Assembly: GCF_003086295.3 (NCBI RefSeq)
Contig: NC_092053.1
Span: 117,820,445 to 117,884,444 of the forward strand
Direction of reading: 5' to 3'
Length of the DNA stretch: 64,000 nt
From: Arachis hypogaea
Lineage: Eukaryota; Streptophyta; Magnoliopsida; Fabales; Fabaceae
Shown here: positions 47,155-57,965 of the stretch, in pieces
How the letters are laid out: every line of letters begins with the position of its first letter
Position numbering within the stretch: position 1 is the first letter of the stretch
Translations under genes and position numbers: made by a program
Notes under the pieces: generated by a model
Databases searched by the model: none
Seen by the model: the letters and a program-made list of their open reading frames with translations, nothing else
Told to the model about the DNA's origin: nothing

Positions 47155-47683
47155 TAGGGGTGTTATCGGTTCGGTTTGGTTCGGTTTTAGACCAAAAACC
47201 AACCGAACCGATTTATTCGGTTTTTATATAATACCAACCAATCGGTTTGCTGTTTGCGCAACAACCGAACCAAACCGAACCGAACCAAAAGCAGTTTGGT
47301 TCGGTCGGTTTTTTCGGTTTTTAAATTCTAATTAATAGAAAATTAATCTTAGTAAAATGATGTTCAAAACAATCAATAAACTGAAATAATATTACATTAC
47401 ATTCAAATTCAACACAATTTCAACTCATTCCAACAACTAAACATAAAACAAACACATTTGTTAAGTCTAAAATTTCCATTTTAATGTATAACTAAACCAT
47501 TTCTACGGTTCGGTTCGGTTCGGTTCGGTTTCTGCTGAGCCAACCGAAAACCGAACCGAACCGATCAGTTTACTTTGGAAAAAAACCAAAAAAACCGATT
47601 TTTTTCGGTTTTTATTCAGTTGTTGTAAATTTCGGTTCGGTTTTGCGGTAAATTTCGGTTTGGTTCGGTAACTTACACCCCTA
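47155..47683 (+). mobile_element. hAT-type MITE
   Basis: It is 529 bp with the perfect 8 bp duplication ATCATATG (47147-47154 and 47684-47691). The termini TAGGGGTGTTATCGGTTCGG and, inverted, TAGGGGTGTAAGTTACCGAA carry repeated GGTTCGGTTT motifs. No ORF of interest. Removal restores the ATCATATGCAT seen in copy A at 16209. Confidence 0.9.
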
Positions 47684-48589
47684 ATCATATGCATATTATG
47701 TGAATTGTTTAGAATTGCCTAATTGACTGCATATTACCTGTTAATTGTATAAATGCCATATCTGTTTCCTATTTGTATATCTCTTTGTCTGATATAATTG
47801 TGTTTGTCATATTATATTACTGCTGGTGGTTGGGAGGTTTGCAGGATTTGGAAAGGGGAATGTTAGTTAGACTGAATATCTTTAGTCAGTTGTCGTTTAT
47901 GGATTAGTCTATTTATAAGCTTTGATTTATCTGGTGGAAGTTCTAGGATTGCCTTCGGATTTCCCAAGACATTACATGTTAGATATGTGGGTACAGTTAC
48001 CATACTGAGAACCTCCGATTCTCACCCATGCGGATTTTGTGGTTTTCAAATGCAGGTCGTGAGGCTACTCGCTGAGGCATGCTGGAAACTTCTGGATTTA
48101 GCGAAGATCCTTGTTCTTGGGACTTTATTTTGGTTTTATATAGATAATTATTATCTCCACTAAATAATGTATATATATACTGTTTTGACTCCTCTTAGAG
48201 GTTGTGGTTGGAGAATAGGTTTTGTTAGCTTGTCCTTGGGGTTTCCCTTGGGTTTCTTACTCTATGTTTATATTTATATAAGTATACTTTTATACTCGGA
48301 CTGGTTATCTTCGCAAACCAAGACTTGAGTTTTGATATTCGTATCTTTGGCACTCTTTTGTTTATGGTTTCGCGTTAGCCTATCTTATGTCATTTCGTTA
48401 CGTTATCGCTCGGAGTGTTGCACTTTTCGAGTTACGATTTTGTTTTACCCTTTTTTTTTCTTCAAAGACTCTACTTATAAACATCTTTCACAATACTACA
48501 ATTACTAATTTTATTTCTTAGAGGTTGTAATACCTCGCCACCTCTGTCTTATGACTTAAGCATAAGGCTCCGTGTGGTAGGGTGTTACA

Positions 48590-49239
48590 CTATCAATAGA
48601 CTCCCTTCTTCTGTCCTTAGTAACATTACTCCCTTTGAACGTCTTTATCATACTTCTCCAGATTACAATTCTCTTTGAGTTTTTTGTTATGTCTATTTTG
48701 TTCTTCTTCAACCTCGTGAACATAATAAACTTGAACCTTGGACTTGCATGTGTTGTTTCCTTGGTTATGGCACTAAACACAAGGGTTACAGTTGTTGGGA
48801 TCATCTTTCTAGATGTATTTGTATAGCTCATCATGTTGTATTCTGGAAGCATCACATGTTTTCTACGTTCTCCTCATTTGAGTCCATTCCTTCTACTCAG
48901 TCATCGTTTTTCACTAACCCCCATGTTGATCTTTTTTCTAGTAATGATTCTACAGGTTCTATCTCAAGTCAACCTCTCGAGCCTCCTACTCTTTTTCCCT
49001 CTTCATCTCTATTTTCCGATGATTCCAGACCTGACAATGATCCTGCTCCTTCTGTCCTGCCTCCTCCATCTATTCGTTCTTCTAGGGTAAGAAATCTACC
49101 TCCTCATCTTGATTATCATTTTTTTTCTAATATTTTTTATCATCATGAACCTAAGTCTTTCTGAGAGGCCTCCATAAATCTAAATTGGCAGCAAGAAATG
49201 CAAGAAAAAAATCCAGGCACTTGAAAAAGCACACATTTA
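48590..49239 (+). pseudogene. Copia integrase C-terminal part and linker
   Basis: INRLPSSVLSNITPFERLYHTSPDYNSL resumes the integrase after the insertion. The segment LEPWTCMCCFLGYGTKHKGY is the usual conserved region after the core, and a Ser/Pro-rich linker follows to a TGA at 49162-49164. Frameshifts lie near 48680 and 49164. Confidence 0.85.
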
Positions 49240-50009
49240 GGACTTAGTGGATCCTCCTTCTGATAATGAAATTGTGGATAGTATATGGGTATACAAGATT
49301 AAGACTCACTCTGATGGTTCTATTGACCGTTATAAGGCATGATTTGTTGCTCAAGGATGTACGCAAGAGTATGGTATTGATTATGAAGAGACTTTTACTC
49401 CTGTTGCTCGTCTCACATCTGTTCGCACTCTTCTTGCCATTGTTGCAGCCAAAAAATGGTCTTTTAGTCAAATGGATATAAAGAATGCATTTCTTAATAG
49501 GGATCTGAAAAAGAAGTTCTATATGAAACCACCCTCCGGATATCCTTGACCTTCTAGCAAAGTTTGTCTCCTTCGTAAAGCACTTTATGATCTTAAGCAA
49601 GCTCCTCGTGAATGGTTTGAAAAGTTCAGCACCACCCTATGCAATCTTGGTTATACTTGTAGTCCTCATGAGAATGCTCTCTTTATTCGTAAAAATGAAC
49701 GTGGGTTTGTTCTACTTTTATATGTTGATGACATGATCATTACTAGAGACAATGTTGATGGTATCTCTGATCTTAAAGCATCCCTTATCCCTTCACCACA
49801 CTTTTGAGATGAAAGATCTTAGTTCTCCCAGTTATTTCCTTGGCCTTGAAGTCGTTTCCTCAAATGACGGCATCTATCTCTCTCAAGCTAAGTATGCTTC
49901 TGATTTTCTTGCTCGAGCAGGAATTATAGATAGTCGCACTGAGTCTACTCCTCTTGAGCCTAATGTTCGGTTTACTCCTATAGATGGTACTGTTTTAGAT
50001 AATCCTACT
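49240..50009 (+). pseudogene. Copia reverse transcriptase, broken
   Basis: Readable motifs are IDYEETFTPVARLTSVRTLL, SQMDIKNAFLN, LLRKALYDLKQAPREWF, the catalytic YVDDM at about 49722, and DLSSPSYFLGLEV. In-frame stops occur after DRYKA (TGA) and after PPSGYP (TGA), and there is a frameshift near 49790. Homology halts at the CTACT border of the solo LTR. Confidence 0.88.
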
Positions 50010-50509
50010 TGTTCATACCCTGGGTCGAGCTATCCGACCTAGGGAGATCGAAGACAAAGCAACCGACCTCTTCATGTCAGCTTCCCCGACCTCTTCTTTA
50101 TAAGAGTTCGGCCAAATCGCCACGAGGGTCCAAATAGGCCCAAACTAAGGGACATGGCCCAATCTAAAGGCAACTAAAGCCTAGAAAGATAGAGGCGGTT
50201 CCCCTTAGAGATAAAATGACCTCACTTAAAGATAAGATAAGATAACTAACTTATCTTATCTAGAAAGGTCATCCCACACTACTATAAATACACTGGAGCA
50301 CCCAAGTATCACTCATACTCTGATTCTACTAAAAACCTGCTTAAAGCCCATGCTAACTTAAGCATCGGAGTCTCTTGCAGGTACCACCACCCTCCGGTGA
50401 CGAAGGAACAGCAGCACCCCCAAGTCCAACAAGTCGGACACATCAGCTCCGGCCACCACCGCAGATCTCATCCGAGATCGACCTTCGGTTTCAGGTAACC
50501 CTCGGAACA
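50010..50509 (+). mobile_element. 500 bp solo LTR inside copia pol
   Basis: It starts TGTTCATACCC and ends CTCGGAACA, with the duplication CTACT (50005-50009 and 50510-50514). A TATA-like CTATAAATAC is at 50283. The sequence ATCGGAGTCTCTTGCAGG (50365) recalls LTRs of Ty3/gypsy elements, but I cannot name the family. Confidence 0.82.
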
Positions 50510-51179
50510 CTACTCTTTATCAATAGTTAGTTAGAGGTCTTTTCTACCTGACTGTCACACGACCAGACATCGCCTATCCAGTTCATGTTCTTAGCCAGTT
50601 TTTGTTAGCTTCCCGTACTACTCACTATGCTTCCGTTCTTCGCATTCTTCGTTACATCAAGTGTACTCTGTTTCATGTTCTTCATTTTTCTGTCCACTCA
50701 TCTTTATCCCTTCAGGCGTACTCAGATGCTGATTGGGCTGGTGATCCCACTTATCCTCATTCTACTACTGGTTATTGTATGTTTCTTGGTGACTCTCATT
50801 TCCTGGCGAGCCAAGAAACAAACGTTCACTGCTAGATCAAGCATTGAAGCTGAATACTATGCTCTTGCTGACACCACTGCTGAGGTTGTCTCGATTCGTT
50901 GGCTTCTCGATGATTTGGGTGCCTCTCAATCGTCCCTAACAGATGTTTATTGTGACAAGTGCTATTCAGATTGCTTATAATGATGTCTTTCATAAATGCA
51001 CCAAATACATGGAGATTGATTGTCATTTTGTCCAGCAACGTTTCCTTATTGATAATGTTTATCTCATAGCTATTGGGACTCTGGATCAGACTGCTGATAT
51101 CTTCACGAAAGTTCATCATCCTACTCGTTTTCGGACTCTAGTATCCAAACTCAAGATAGTATCTTTAGCTCCCACTTGA
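50510..51179 (+). pseudogene. Copia RNase H and pol end
   Basis: VTRPDIAYPVHVLSQFLLAS, YSDADWAGDP, RSSIEAEYYALADTTAEV and, in a shifted frame, the C-terminal ADIFTKVHHPTRFRTLVSKL are visible. TGA at 51177-51179 is the natural end. A frameshift lies in the SQETN region near 50815 and another near 50940. Confidence 0.88.
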
Positions 51180-51191
51180 GTTTGAGGGGGA
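51180..51191 (+). other. Copia polypurine tract
   Basis: GTTTGAGGGGGA directly before the LTR start. Confidence 0.8.
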
Positions 51192-51392
51192 TGTTAGAGT
51201 ATAATTAGGATAATTAGGATCAATTTAGATCAGTTATATCATTTATATTTATATAGTATATCTGTATATTTGTTGTAAAATTTTGTACTTTTATTGTTTT
51301 ATTCTTCTAACACCTATATATACCCTTGTACATTGTACCATTCTCGACACACTCAATAATACATTCTTCATATTACTCTCTTGTTTCTAACA
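51192..51392 (+). repeat. Copia 3' LTR
   Basis: 201 bp, from TGTTAGAGTATAATTAGG to TTTCTAACA. It contains a TATA-like CCTATATATAC near 51310. The right flank is AAACC; the matching left flank is not in the window. Confidence 0.88.
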
Positions 51393-51871
51393 AAACCAAT
51401 GGTCCTAAATTGAAATGGTCTTAATTTATTAACCAAAACCTTGGAAATAACCTTATAAACATTGCATAAACTAATAGATCGAAAGTTCCTCAAGTAGGTT
51501 GGGTTATTCCCTTTTGGGGTAAGAGAAGTAAGAGTTTGTTGACTTGTTATTCTATATATCTACTTAGAATGTGTTCATAAAAACGGTTGAAATCCCCAAA
51601 AAAGATAAACCCAAATCAAATTTGACTTGCCTTTCTGCATTGAGAGAATTATCCGGTAACAAAACAAAAATGGTAGAATAAATGAATAAAAAGGAGGCCA
51701 AAAAAAAGATCTTAGGATCACGAGTTGAGTGAAATCTGACAATGAAAGTTGAACTAACAATAATTTAAAAACTGATAATCAAGCTCATCCAATCTGTATA
51801 TGATCAAACTTTTGTACATACATGGTAGCAAACACATTCCTCTATAAGTTCCATGGAGGACTTCTTCATAT
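51393..51871. other. Region between copia and the LRR gene
   Basis: AT-rich. It should hold the 3' untranslated part of the minus-strand gene. I see no gene, and a poly(A) signal cannot be chosen with confidence. Confidence 0.5.
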
Positions 51872-54800
51872 TCATACAACTCTTGTCTCATGGGAGGATG
51901 ATGATGCGGGTGAGCCTCTCTGATCATTAGAGTCTCTCCTCCAAGAATTCTGAACTTGCACAGCGAAATGCAGATTCCAGAGAACATCATCCACAGAAGG
52001 CCTTTCAGTAGGATCATTGGAGAGGCACCTTACACAAATCTCCATCATTGTCATTAATGATTCATTTGAGCATTCCTTGTGAACTGCTGGGTCAACAATA
52101 CTCCTCCTTGCTATATCATCAGTTTTTATGCTTACTTGTAACTGCATAAAAACCACGTGTCATGTCAGAATTATATGGTATGGATAAACTCTCATTTTGG
52201 CACTAGATAGATTCAAGTTAGAAGAAACGGCCCTGAATTAAGAATCTACTGTTTAATTACTACATATGTGAAGTTTAGTAAAAAGATGAGAGCTTCTATG
52301 ACCTAAAGATAATCTTTGGTGAATCCAAAAAATGAGAAAAAAAAAAAGGGTTAACATAAAGCAAATAAAAAAAAAAGAAAAGAAAAGAAGGCCTATGCAA
52401 AAATTCAAACAAACCCAAAGAAGAAGCTCTTACTTAAGGAAGACGTGTCAGAGATATAACCATTCATGTGCCTTTTCTATAAACTTTTGAGAGTAGTTTC
52501 ATGACAGAAAATGCTACTGTTAATTGCTATATATACCAGGTTTAGTGATGTTTCTTAAGTTTTCTTGATCTTTGGAGGACCACAGTCAACGGGTGCCTCT
52601 TTAATTTTAGAGGCTATTTTGTCTGAGTTGAAATATTTTGGGAGTAAAAATGGTAGTTTCCCTTGGTGTTTGTTAGTCCTATTGTATGTTCTACACTTCC
52701 CATTTCCTTTTTATCTCTCACTGTTAACCTTTGATACATTATTGGATCAATATATAAATATAAGAGTGAGAGTAAGTAATAAACTGAAGAATGAGTAATA
52801 TCTAAGTTGCACTATGTTTCTTACTGTTCAATGATTACTGACAAAATTATATGTAATTTCTTATTGACTCACAAGATCTTTGAGAGTGCCAACTTCATTG
52901 TGGAACATCAATGGTCGACCCAAAATGGTTTCAAGCAAGATTACCCCAATATCATAGACATCATTCTTGTCTGCATCCATTATCCTGCAAAAGGAAATCA
53001 CTTATTCAGTGTTCACCCTCAACTATGTTGGCAAGAAAAAAAAATCTAAAACATTTATAGACATTAGACAATCATCAAGGGGTCCCTTATGTAAGACTGA
53101 ATTACTGAATATCAAATGATCCTACTACTTCTTGTTCACAATAACTGCCGTTTCAATTTAACATATAACATAAGACAAGTTTCAGTATTCTACTTGGCAA
53201 TTAGACAGTTTAGATGAATTACTAATATTTTCTTTGTAGACAGAAGGATTATGCTATAAGGATATCAGAACTAATATTTTCTTTTACCTTTCTTGGAAGT
53301 TTCCTTTTAATCCAGGGTAAGGTCCATTGGTGACCTGAAAGTTCAGAAGCAAACAGTTTTTCTTAGAAAATCAGAACGAGCGAAGAGTAAATACTTACGA
53401 TTAGAAGCATATAAACAGATTTCATCCACTTACCAGTCTTCTAGTTTCTGCAGAGAGTGGCAGATTATAACTGCTTATTTTAACATTAAGATTGTTATCC
53501 AAAAGAACATCAGTTATCTTCAGATTATTGGAATATAGTCCAGGCACTATCCCTGTGTGCAAGAATTGAATGCCTTTTACCACTCCAATCGCAGCTAATA
53601 TCCTCTGCGTCCAAGAAAGCTTTTCACTAGGAGATCCTGCTGGCACTAATTTATGTTACATGAGTTTCAAAAGTACTTTGCTTCTGTGAAACTCAGACAA
53701 TTAATCTTGACGAGATACAGAAACGGATACAGATACGGAGACACCAAATATTTGAAAATAGCAAGACATAGACAACTAATAAATTTGAATGAATAATAAT
53801 AGTTATAATAATAATAACAATAATCATCGATTAAATACTCAGATGCATTGTCGGACACACCTTAGTAGGTTGGTATGTCAGCGTTTCTTAGCTTGAATTC
53901 AGGTACACAAGGACAGTAGAAGGGAAATTGTGATTGAAAAATAAACTTACCAGACACATAACTCCTTAAACTCTTGTTTGGAACAAACTCAAATATGAGG
54001 AATATAGTGCTGACGCTTGAATCATCCTGGTTGCATTCAAATGAATGACCAAGAGCACTGATCAAGTGTGAATGCCGAAGTTTCGAAATCAACTCAATGT
54101 GGTGCATGTAATTTTGAGGGCTATGTCTCTTTCGCATTTTCAATCCTCTGATTGTAATAGGCATTCCATCGGAGAGCACCCCCTTATATATCTGAGCATC
54201 ATATTCAAAGTTACTTAAAATTTTGTTTGATGTCACAAACTTGATCAACAAAACTAGCATTTTAAATAGAGAATTTTATCCAATAACAGCAGAAAAGAAA
54301 CATCGAGAAAGAATTCTGGAATATATGTTCTCAACTTCTCATATGTAATATAGCACAATTGCATACCTGGCCATGTGGACCCTCACTAACGAAACTTGAT
54401 GCATCAAAATTATTTGTAGCTTCCTTCAGTTCATCCAAAGCAAAGGTTCTGTAAGCTGGAAAGCTGGCTCCCATCTTCATTGTTTCTGATATATACCCTG
54501 TTGACAAGGAACAATACAATACGAAATTCTTAATGAAATTTCATAATTTTCTTGTTTATTAGATATGTTATATGCATTTCAGCACAATGTTTGTCACTTA
54601 TTTGAATCTTCTTCAGCAACTACAACCTGATAGACAAACACCCTCTCAAAAGACCCTTTTAATCTTCTCTAAGAATAAAACACTAAGCTCCCGAAAGATT
54701 ATGACACTAACAATTTAACCCTTAAAACAAATAAATACTCATTTGATCTTCAAAAGACGATAATGTTCGATAAAATTTCCCAAAATTTAGGCAAAAACAG

Positions 54801-56637
54801 AGGCATTTTTGGGATTTTGTCAAACATTTTTTATCTCTAGGGACCAAGAGCTTTCTTTTGAGAGACAAATTGTCAGATTCATTGCTTTTTGTGGGGCTAA
54901 AATTGTGGTTTACTCCTCCTCTAATCAACCAAAAGTTTAAAAAAAATAAAAAATATAACAATAATTAATAATCCTATTTTGTTGTGTGTTAAACTTATAC
55001 AGCAAGAAAGAATTGAAAGGATTTGTGGATTTACTTGCATCTGTGAGCAGCTTTGCAGTGTTCACTGAAGATGCATGTTCTATTATAGACCTTGTACTTG
55101 TCCTCACACCATTTTTGTTATGCATTCTGTTCATGACATGCTCCTTCATGGACCTTGTAAACGACTCCACAGCGCCCTTATCCGGCACCCTTTTCATGAT
55201 CCGCTGCAACACGGATATGGACAAGGATCTTGAAGAAGCAGCTACCATGCCTTCCTTTTCCGTTTCCTTTTCTTCTTCCTCTTTGTCTTCGTCTTCCTCT
55301 TCCTTTTTCGCCTGGCTGATAACGATCTCCAAGGTCGGTTTCACAGGTGTTTTTACAACACTACCCTTCTTATGAACCCGGCTAACTACCAAAATAACCA
55401 CTCCAACAATCAATGCTCCACCAACTATCCCTCCCATACTGGACACGAGAACCGTTTTTCCGGTTGTCCTCTTGTGATTCTCTTGAGGAGGCATGATTTT
55501 AACAGCAATAGCCTCGTTGCTGCAGAAGCTGGCAGGGTTCTGATTCCGGCCGTCGTCGTTCGATAAACAATTCCCGGCGTATAGAACGACCGGTTTCAAA
55601 CATGTGGGAAGTTCCCCTCTCAACAGATTCGAAGACAAGTTCACGAAAACAAGCTCATCATTACACGTGTCGTTCTTGAACAGCATTCCGGTGAACTTGT
55701 TTGAGGAAGCATCAAGGTAATTAAGAGAAGGAAGAGATAACAACGCAGGTAAGAACGGCCCAACGAAACCGTTAAGCGAAACGTCGAGTTTCTGAAGCTG
55801 GTAGAAAGTGACTAAACCCGAAGGAAGACCAAGCTTAAAGCTGTTATTCTTTAGAACAAGCGAAACCAATTTAGTTGGAAGAGATGGAAAATGAGGCCCG
55901 AATTTGTTGTTCTCCAGGTTAAGATCTTGAAGGTTCGACAGATGGCGAAGGCTAGGTAAATCCCCTGAGATTTTGTTATTTGACAAATCCAAAACTCGCA
56001 GTGTTTGTAATGTTCTAACTGAATCTGGAACGGTTCCACTGAGCGAATTGTTCTTCATACTAAGCACAGCCAAGCCTTGAAGAGTCCCTATTTCGCTTGG
56101 AATAACGCCTTCTAAAAGGTTGTTATCAAGAACCAGTGATTGAAGGTTCTTGAGAAGTGAAATCTGTGACGGAACAACACCACTGAAATGGTTTGAACTT
56201 ATGTTGAGTATTTCAAGAGAAGATAACTGAGAAATGGTTTGAGGTATTGGACCCCAGAGACCAAGAGAAACGAGACTGAGGACTTTTAAGCTTGAGAGTG
56301 TGGCGAGTGTGGCGAATAGTGTTTCTGATGAGAAGTTCTGTGGCAATGCGTTGGGACTGAAACCGTTGCCAACAACATGCAGCTGTGTGAGATTTTCTTC
56401 ATAGCAAACGAGTGTGAAGTGTGGGGTTGGTTCAATGTTGCAGAAGTCTGTGTTGGTGTTGAGGGTTAAAAGTTCTTGGGGGTAGCCGAGAAGGTTCTGG
56501 AAGTTTTGAAGTGTTTGGGTCTGAGAAAATTGTAACTGCTCTGAGAGATGGAAGATGGTGGAAAAGAACAGGATCAAAATGAGTAATGGAATTAGGTGTG
56601 AGTGGGAATTGGAATTGGAAACTGGTTTTGCCATCAT
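51872..56637 (-). CDS. LRR receptor-like pseudokinase, seven exons
   Basis: Exons (minus strand): 56637-55035, 54497-54367, 54191-53951, 53645-53434, 53334-53288, 52984-52873, 52141-51872; every intron has GT..AG and the phases agree, giving 871 residues. ATG 56637 is the first in frame; the codon at 56676 upstream is GTG. Residues 1-34 are a signal peptide, about 115-345 are leucine-rich repeats, about 396-419 the membrane helix, 446-463 an acidic tract, and 535-840 the kinase-like domain. The lysine site reads TIRGLK (Arg for Lys), the HRD site HTGIVPG and the DFG site SSYNLPL, so catalysis is unlikely. It resembles the Arabidopsis group of probable inactive LRR receptor-like kinases (At1g14390, At2g02780, At3g03770). 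It should sit in the plasma membrane and work as a signalling scaffold; its ligand is unknown. Confidence 0.92.
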
Positions 56638-57965
56638 CTTCAGCAGAAAAAACTGTGTAGCTATTTTCTGTTTCACTATGGTTTCTCTTTCTGATCCTCC
56701 ATGGGCATGATACCAAGTTGTGTCCGAGTGTTATCACTTATCATGAACAATGAAGGAAACCTCAAATTTTTTTTTTTTATTTGCAGGGACATTATTTTTC
56801 TTGTTAAGGTTCACCTTAATCTTCTATATTCAAGCGTGAATTGTATTGATTAAACACTAAAGCTGTTCGTCATATTCTCTCATGTTGGCAGCACACTTTA
56901 AAATAGTTTTAAAGATTCTAACTCTACCAATTATATTTTAATATCGACAAACAACTAAATTTTATAGTGGTAACTCAGGTTCACGATTTTTATTTTTTAG
57001 TTTTTTAGATTTAAAATTTTTTATATTGATCCTCAAGATCCAATTTTAAGTACTATAAATCCCTATATTCTTTTTAACTTTGAGTTAATGAATAAAATAT
57101 TGAACTTATTCTGATTTGTCATATTAGACACATGGCTAAATAGCGTATTTTTGTTTTAGCTTTTAGAAAAGATAAAAACAATTGTTTTGGAGAACAAAAG
57201 AAAATATAATAATCTATACATCATATAAATTCTTCTTTTTCTTTTCATTTTGGCCGTATTTAAATACCAAAATAAAATAAAATAACGCTATTTAATTATG
57301 TGTCCAGTGTGACAAATCAGAACCAATTCAACACTTAGTTTATACTAAAAAAAAAGTATAATGATATTCTAAATTAAATCTCAGATGCTAATATAGATAA
57401 TTTTAAATTTGAGAGACTAAAATAATAAAAATGATAAATCTAAAAAATCATTTAAAAAATTTAGTCACAGAAATACACTATATTAATTTCTCAGTTCCTT
57501 TTCTTATTAAATGACTTATTTCACCATTAAAACTAACCTAATATATTTTTATCAATTTCAAAGATATAATATACGCAGTTAAAATTTGTCAATTTCAAAA
57601 ATTAAATTTAACTCATTTTAATAATAATAAATTTTAGATTTAAGTTTATTTTTTGTTTTTTACGTTTATATTTTTATTTGTGTCCAAACTACCTTAAAAG
57701 TTTTTAATTTTATTCTTAATATTTTACATAGAATTAACATTTAAGAAAAATTTTAGCATAAATCGAAATTGTAAAAATTAAAATTAAACGAAACTAAATG
57801 TTAAGAATATTTTTTAAAAAAAAATTATAAATGTTAAGAATAAAAAACGTATATATTTTATTCTAAATTTTAATGTTAAAATAATTTCCATAGATAATGT
57901 CGGTTAAATTAGTTTATTAACGAGTCCAATTACTCGTTTATTAGAAAAAATAGGCTTTTATTTAT
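56638..57965. other. Upstream region of the LRR gene
   Basis: AT-rich DNA that should contain the promoter and 5' leader of the minus-strand gene. Minus-strand upstream ATGs exist (for example at 56737), so a short upstream ORF is possible. Apart from the fold-back at 57082-57345 I see nothing distinct. Confidence 0.5.
57082..57345. repeat. Fold-back or MITE-like inverted repeat
   Basis: The arms 57082-57150 and 57285-57345 are inverted copies. GATTTGTCATATTAGACACATGG on one side pairs with ATGTGTCCAGTGTGACAAATC on the other, and TAGCGTATT with AACGCTA. Weaker pairing extends outward to about 56960 and 57475. I could not fix the ends or a target duplication. Confidence 0.6.

Larger units (their letters stand above)
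32413..48589 (+). mobile_element. Chromovirus-like long LTR, copy C, carrying Athila copy 2 and a MITE
   Basis: It starts TGTAAAATCCGG and ends GTAGGGTGTTACA, with the duplication CTATC on both sides (32408-32412 and 48590-48594). Its own DNA is 32413-33030 and 45280-47154 plus 47692-48589, about 3.4 kb. A CpG palindrome block lies at 46205-46450. The block CTTCCACTATC..GCTAGCCACCATGT..GAGCTCGCCCCC (46830-46980) matches copies A and D. No coding region belongs to it. Confidence 0.85.
28192..51392 (+). mobile_element. Ty1-copia retrotransposon, 5'-incomplete and interrupted three times
   Basis: The pieces are 28192-28525, 31785-32412, 48590-50009 and 50510-51392. Across each insertion the protein reading resumes with one 5 bp duplication, so the pieces are one element. 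The order protease end, GAG-pre-integrase, integrase, RT and RNase H is that of Ty1-copia. It ends in a 201 bp LTR. Gag and the 5' LTR are absent to the left, where Tat LTR 2 abuts; they probably lie beyond the window. Stops and frameshifts are numerous. Confidence 0.88.

Noticed and set aside
48160..48180. Short TATATATATA run as promoter
   Set aside because: It lies in LTR copy C with no gene downstream in support, and such runs are common in this AT-rich DNA.
56638..56676. Longer start of the LRR gene at 56676
   Set aside because: The codon there is GTG, not ATG. The first in-frame ATG is 56637 and leaves a good signal peptide.
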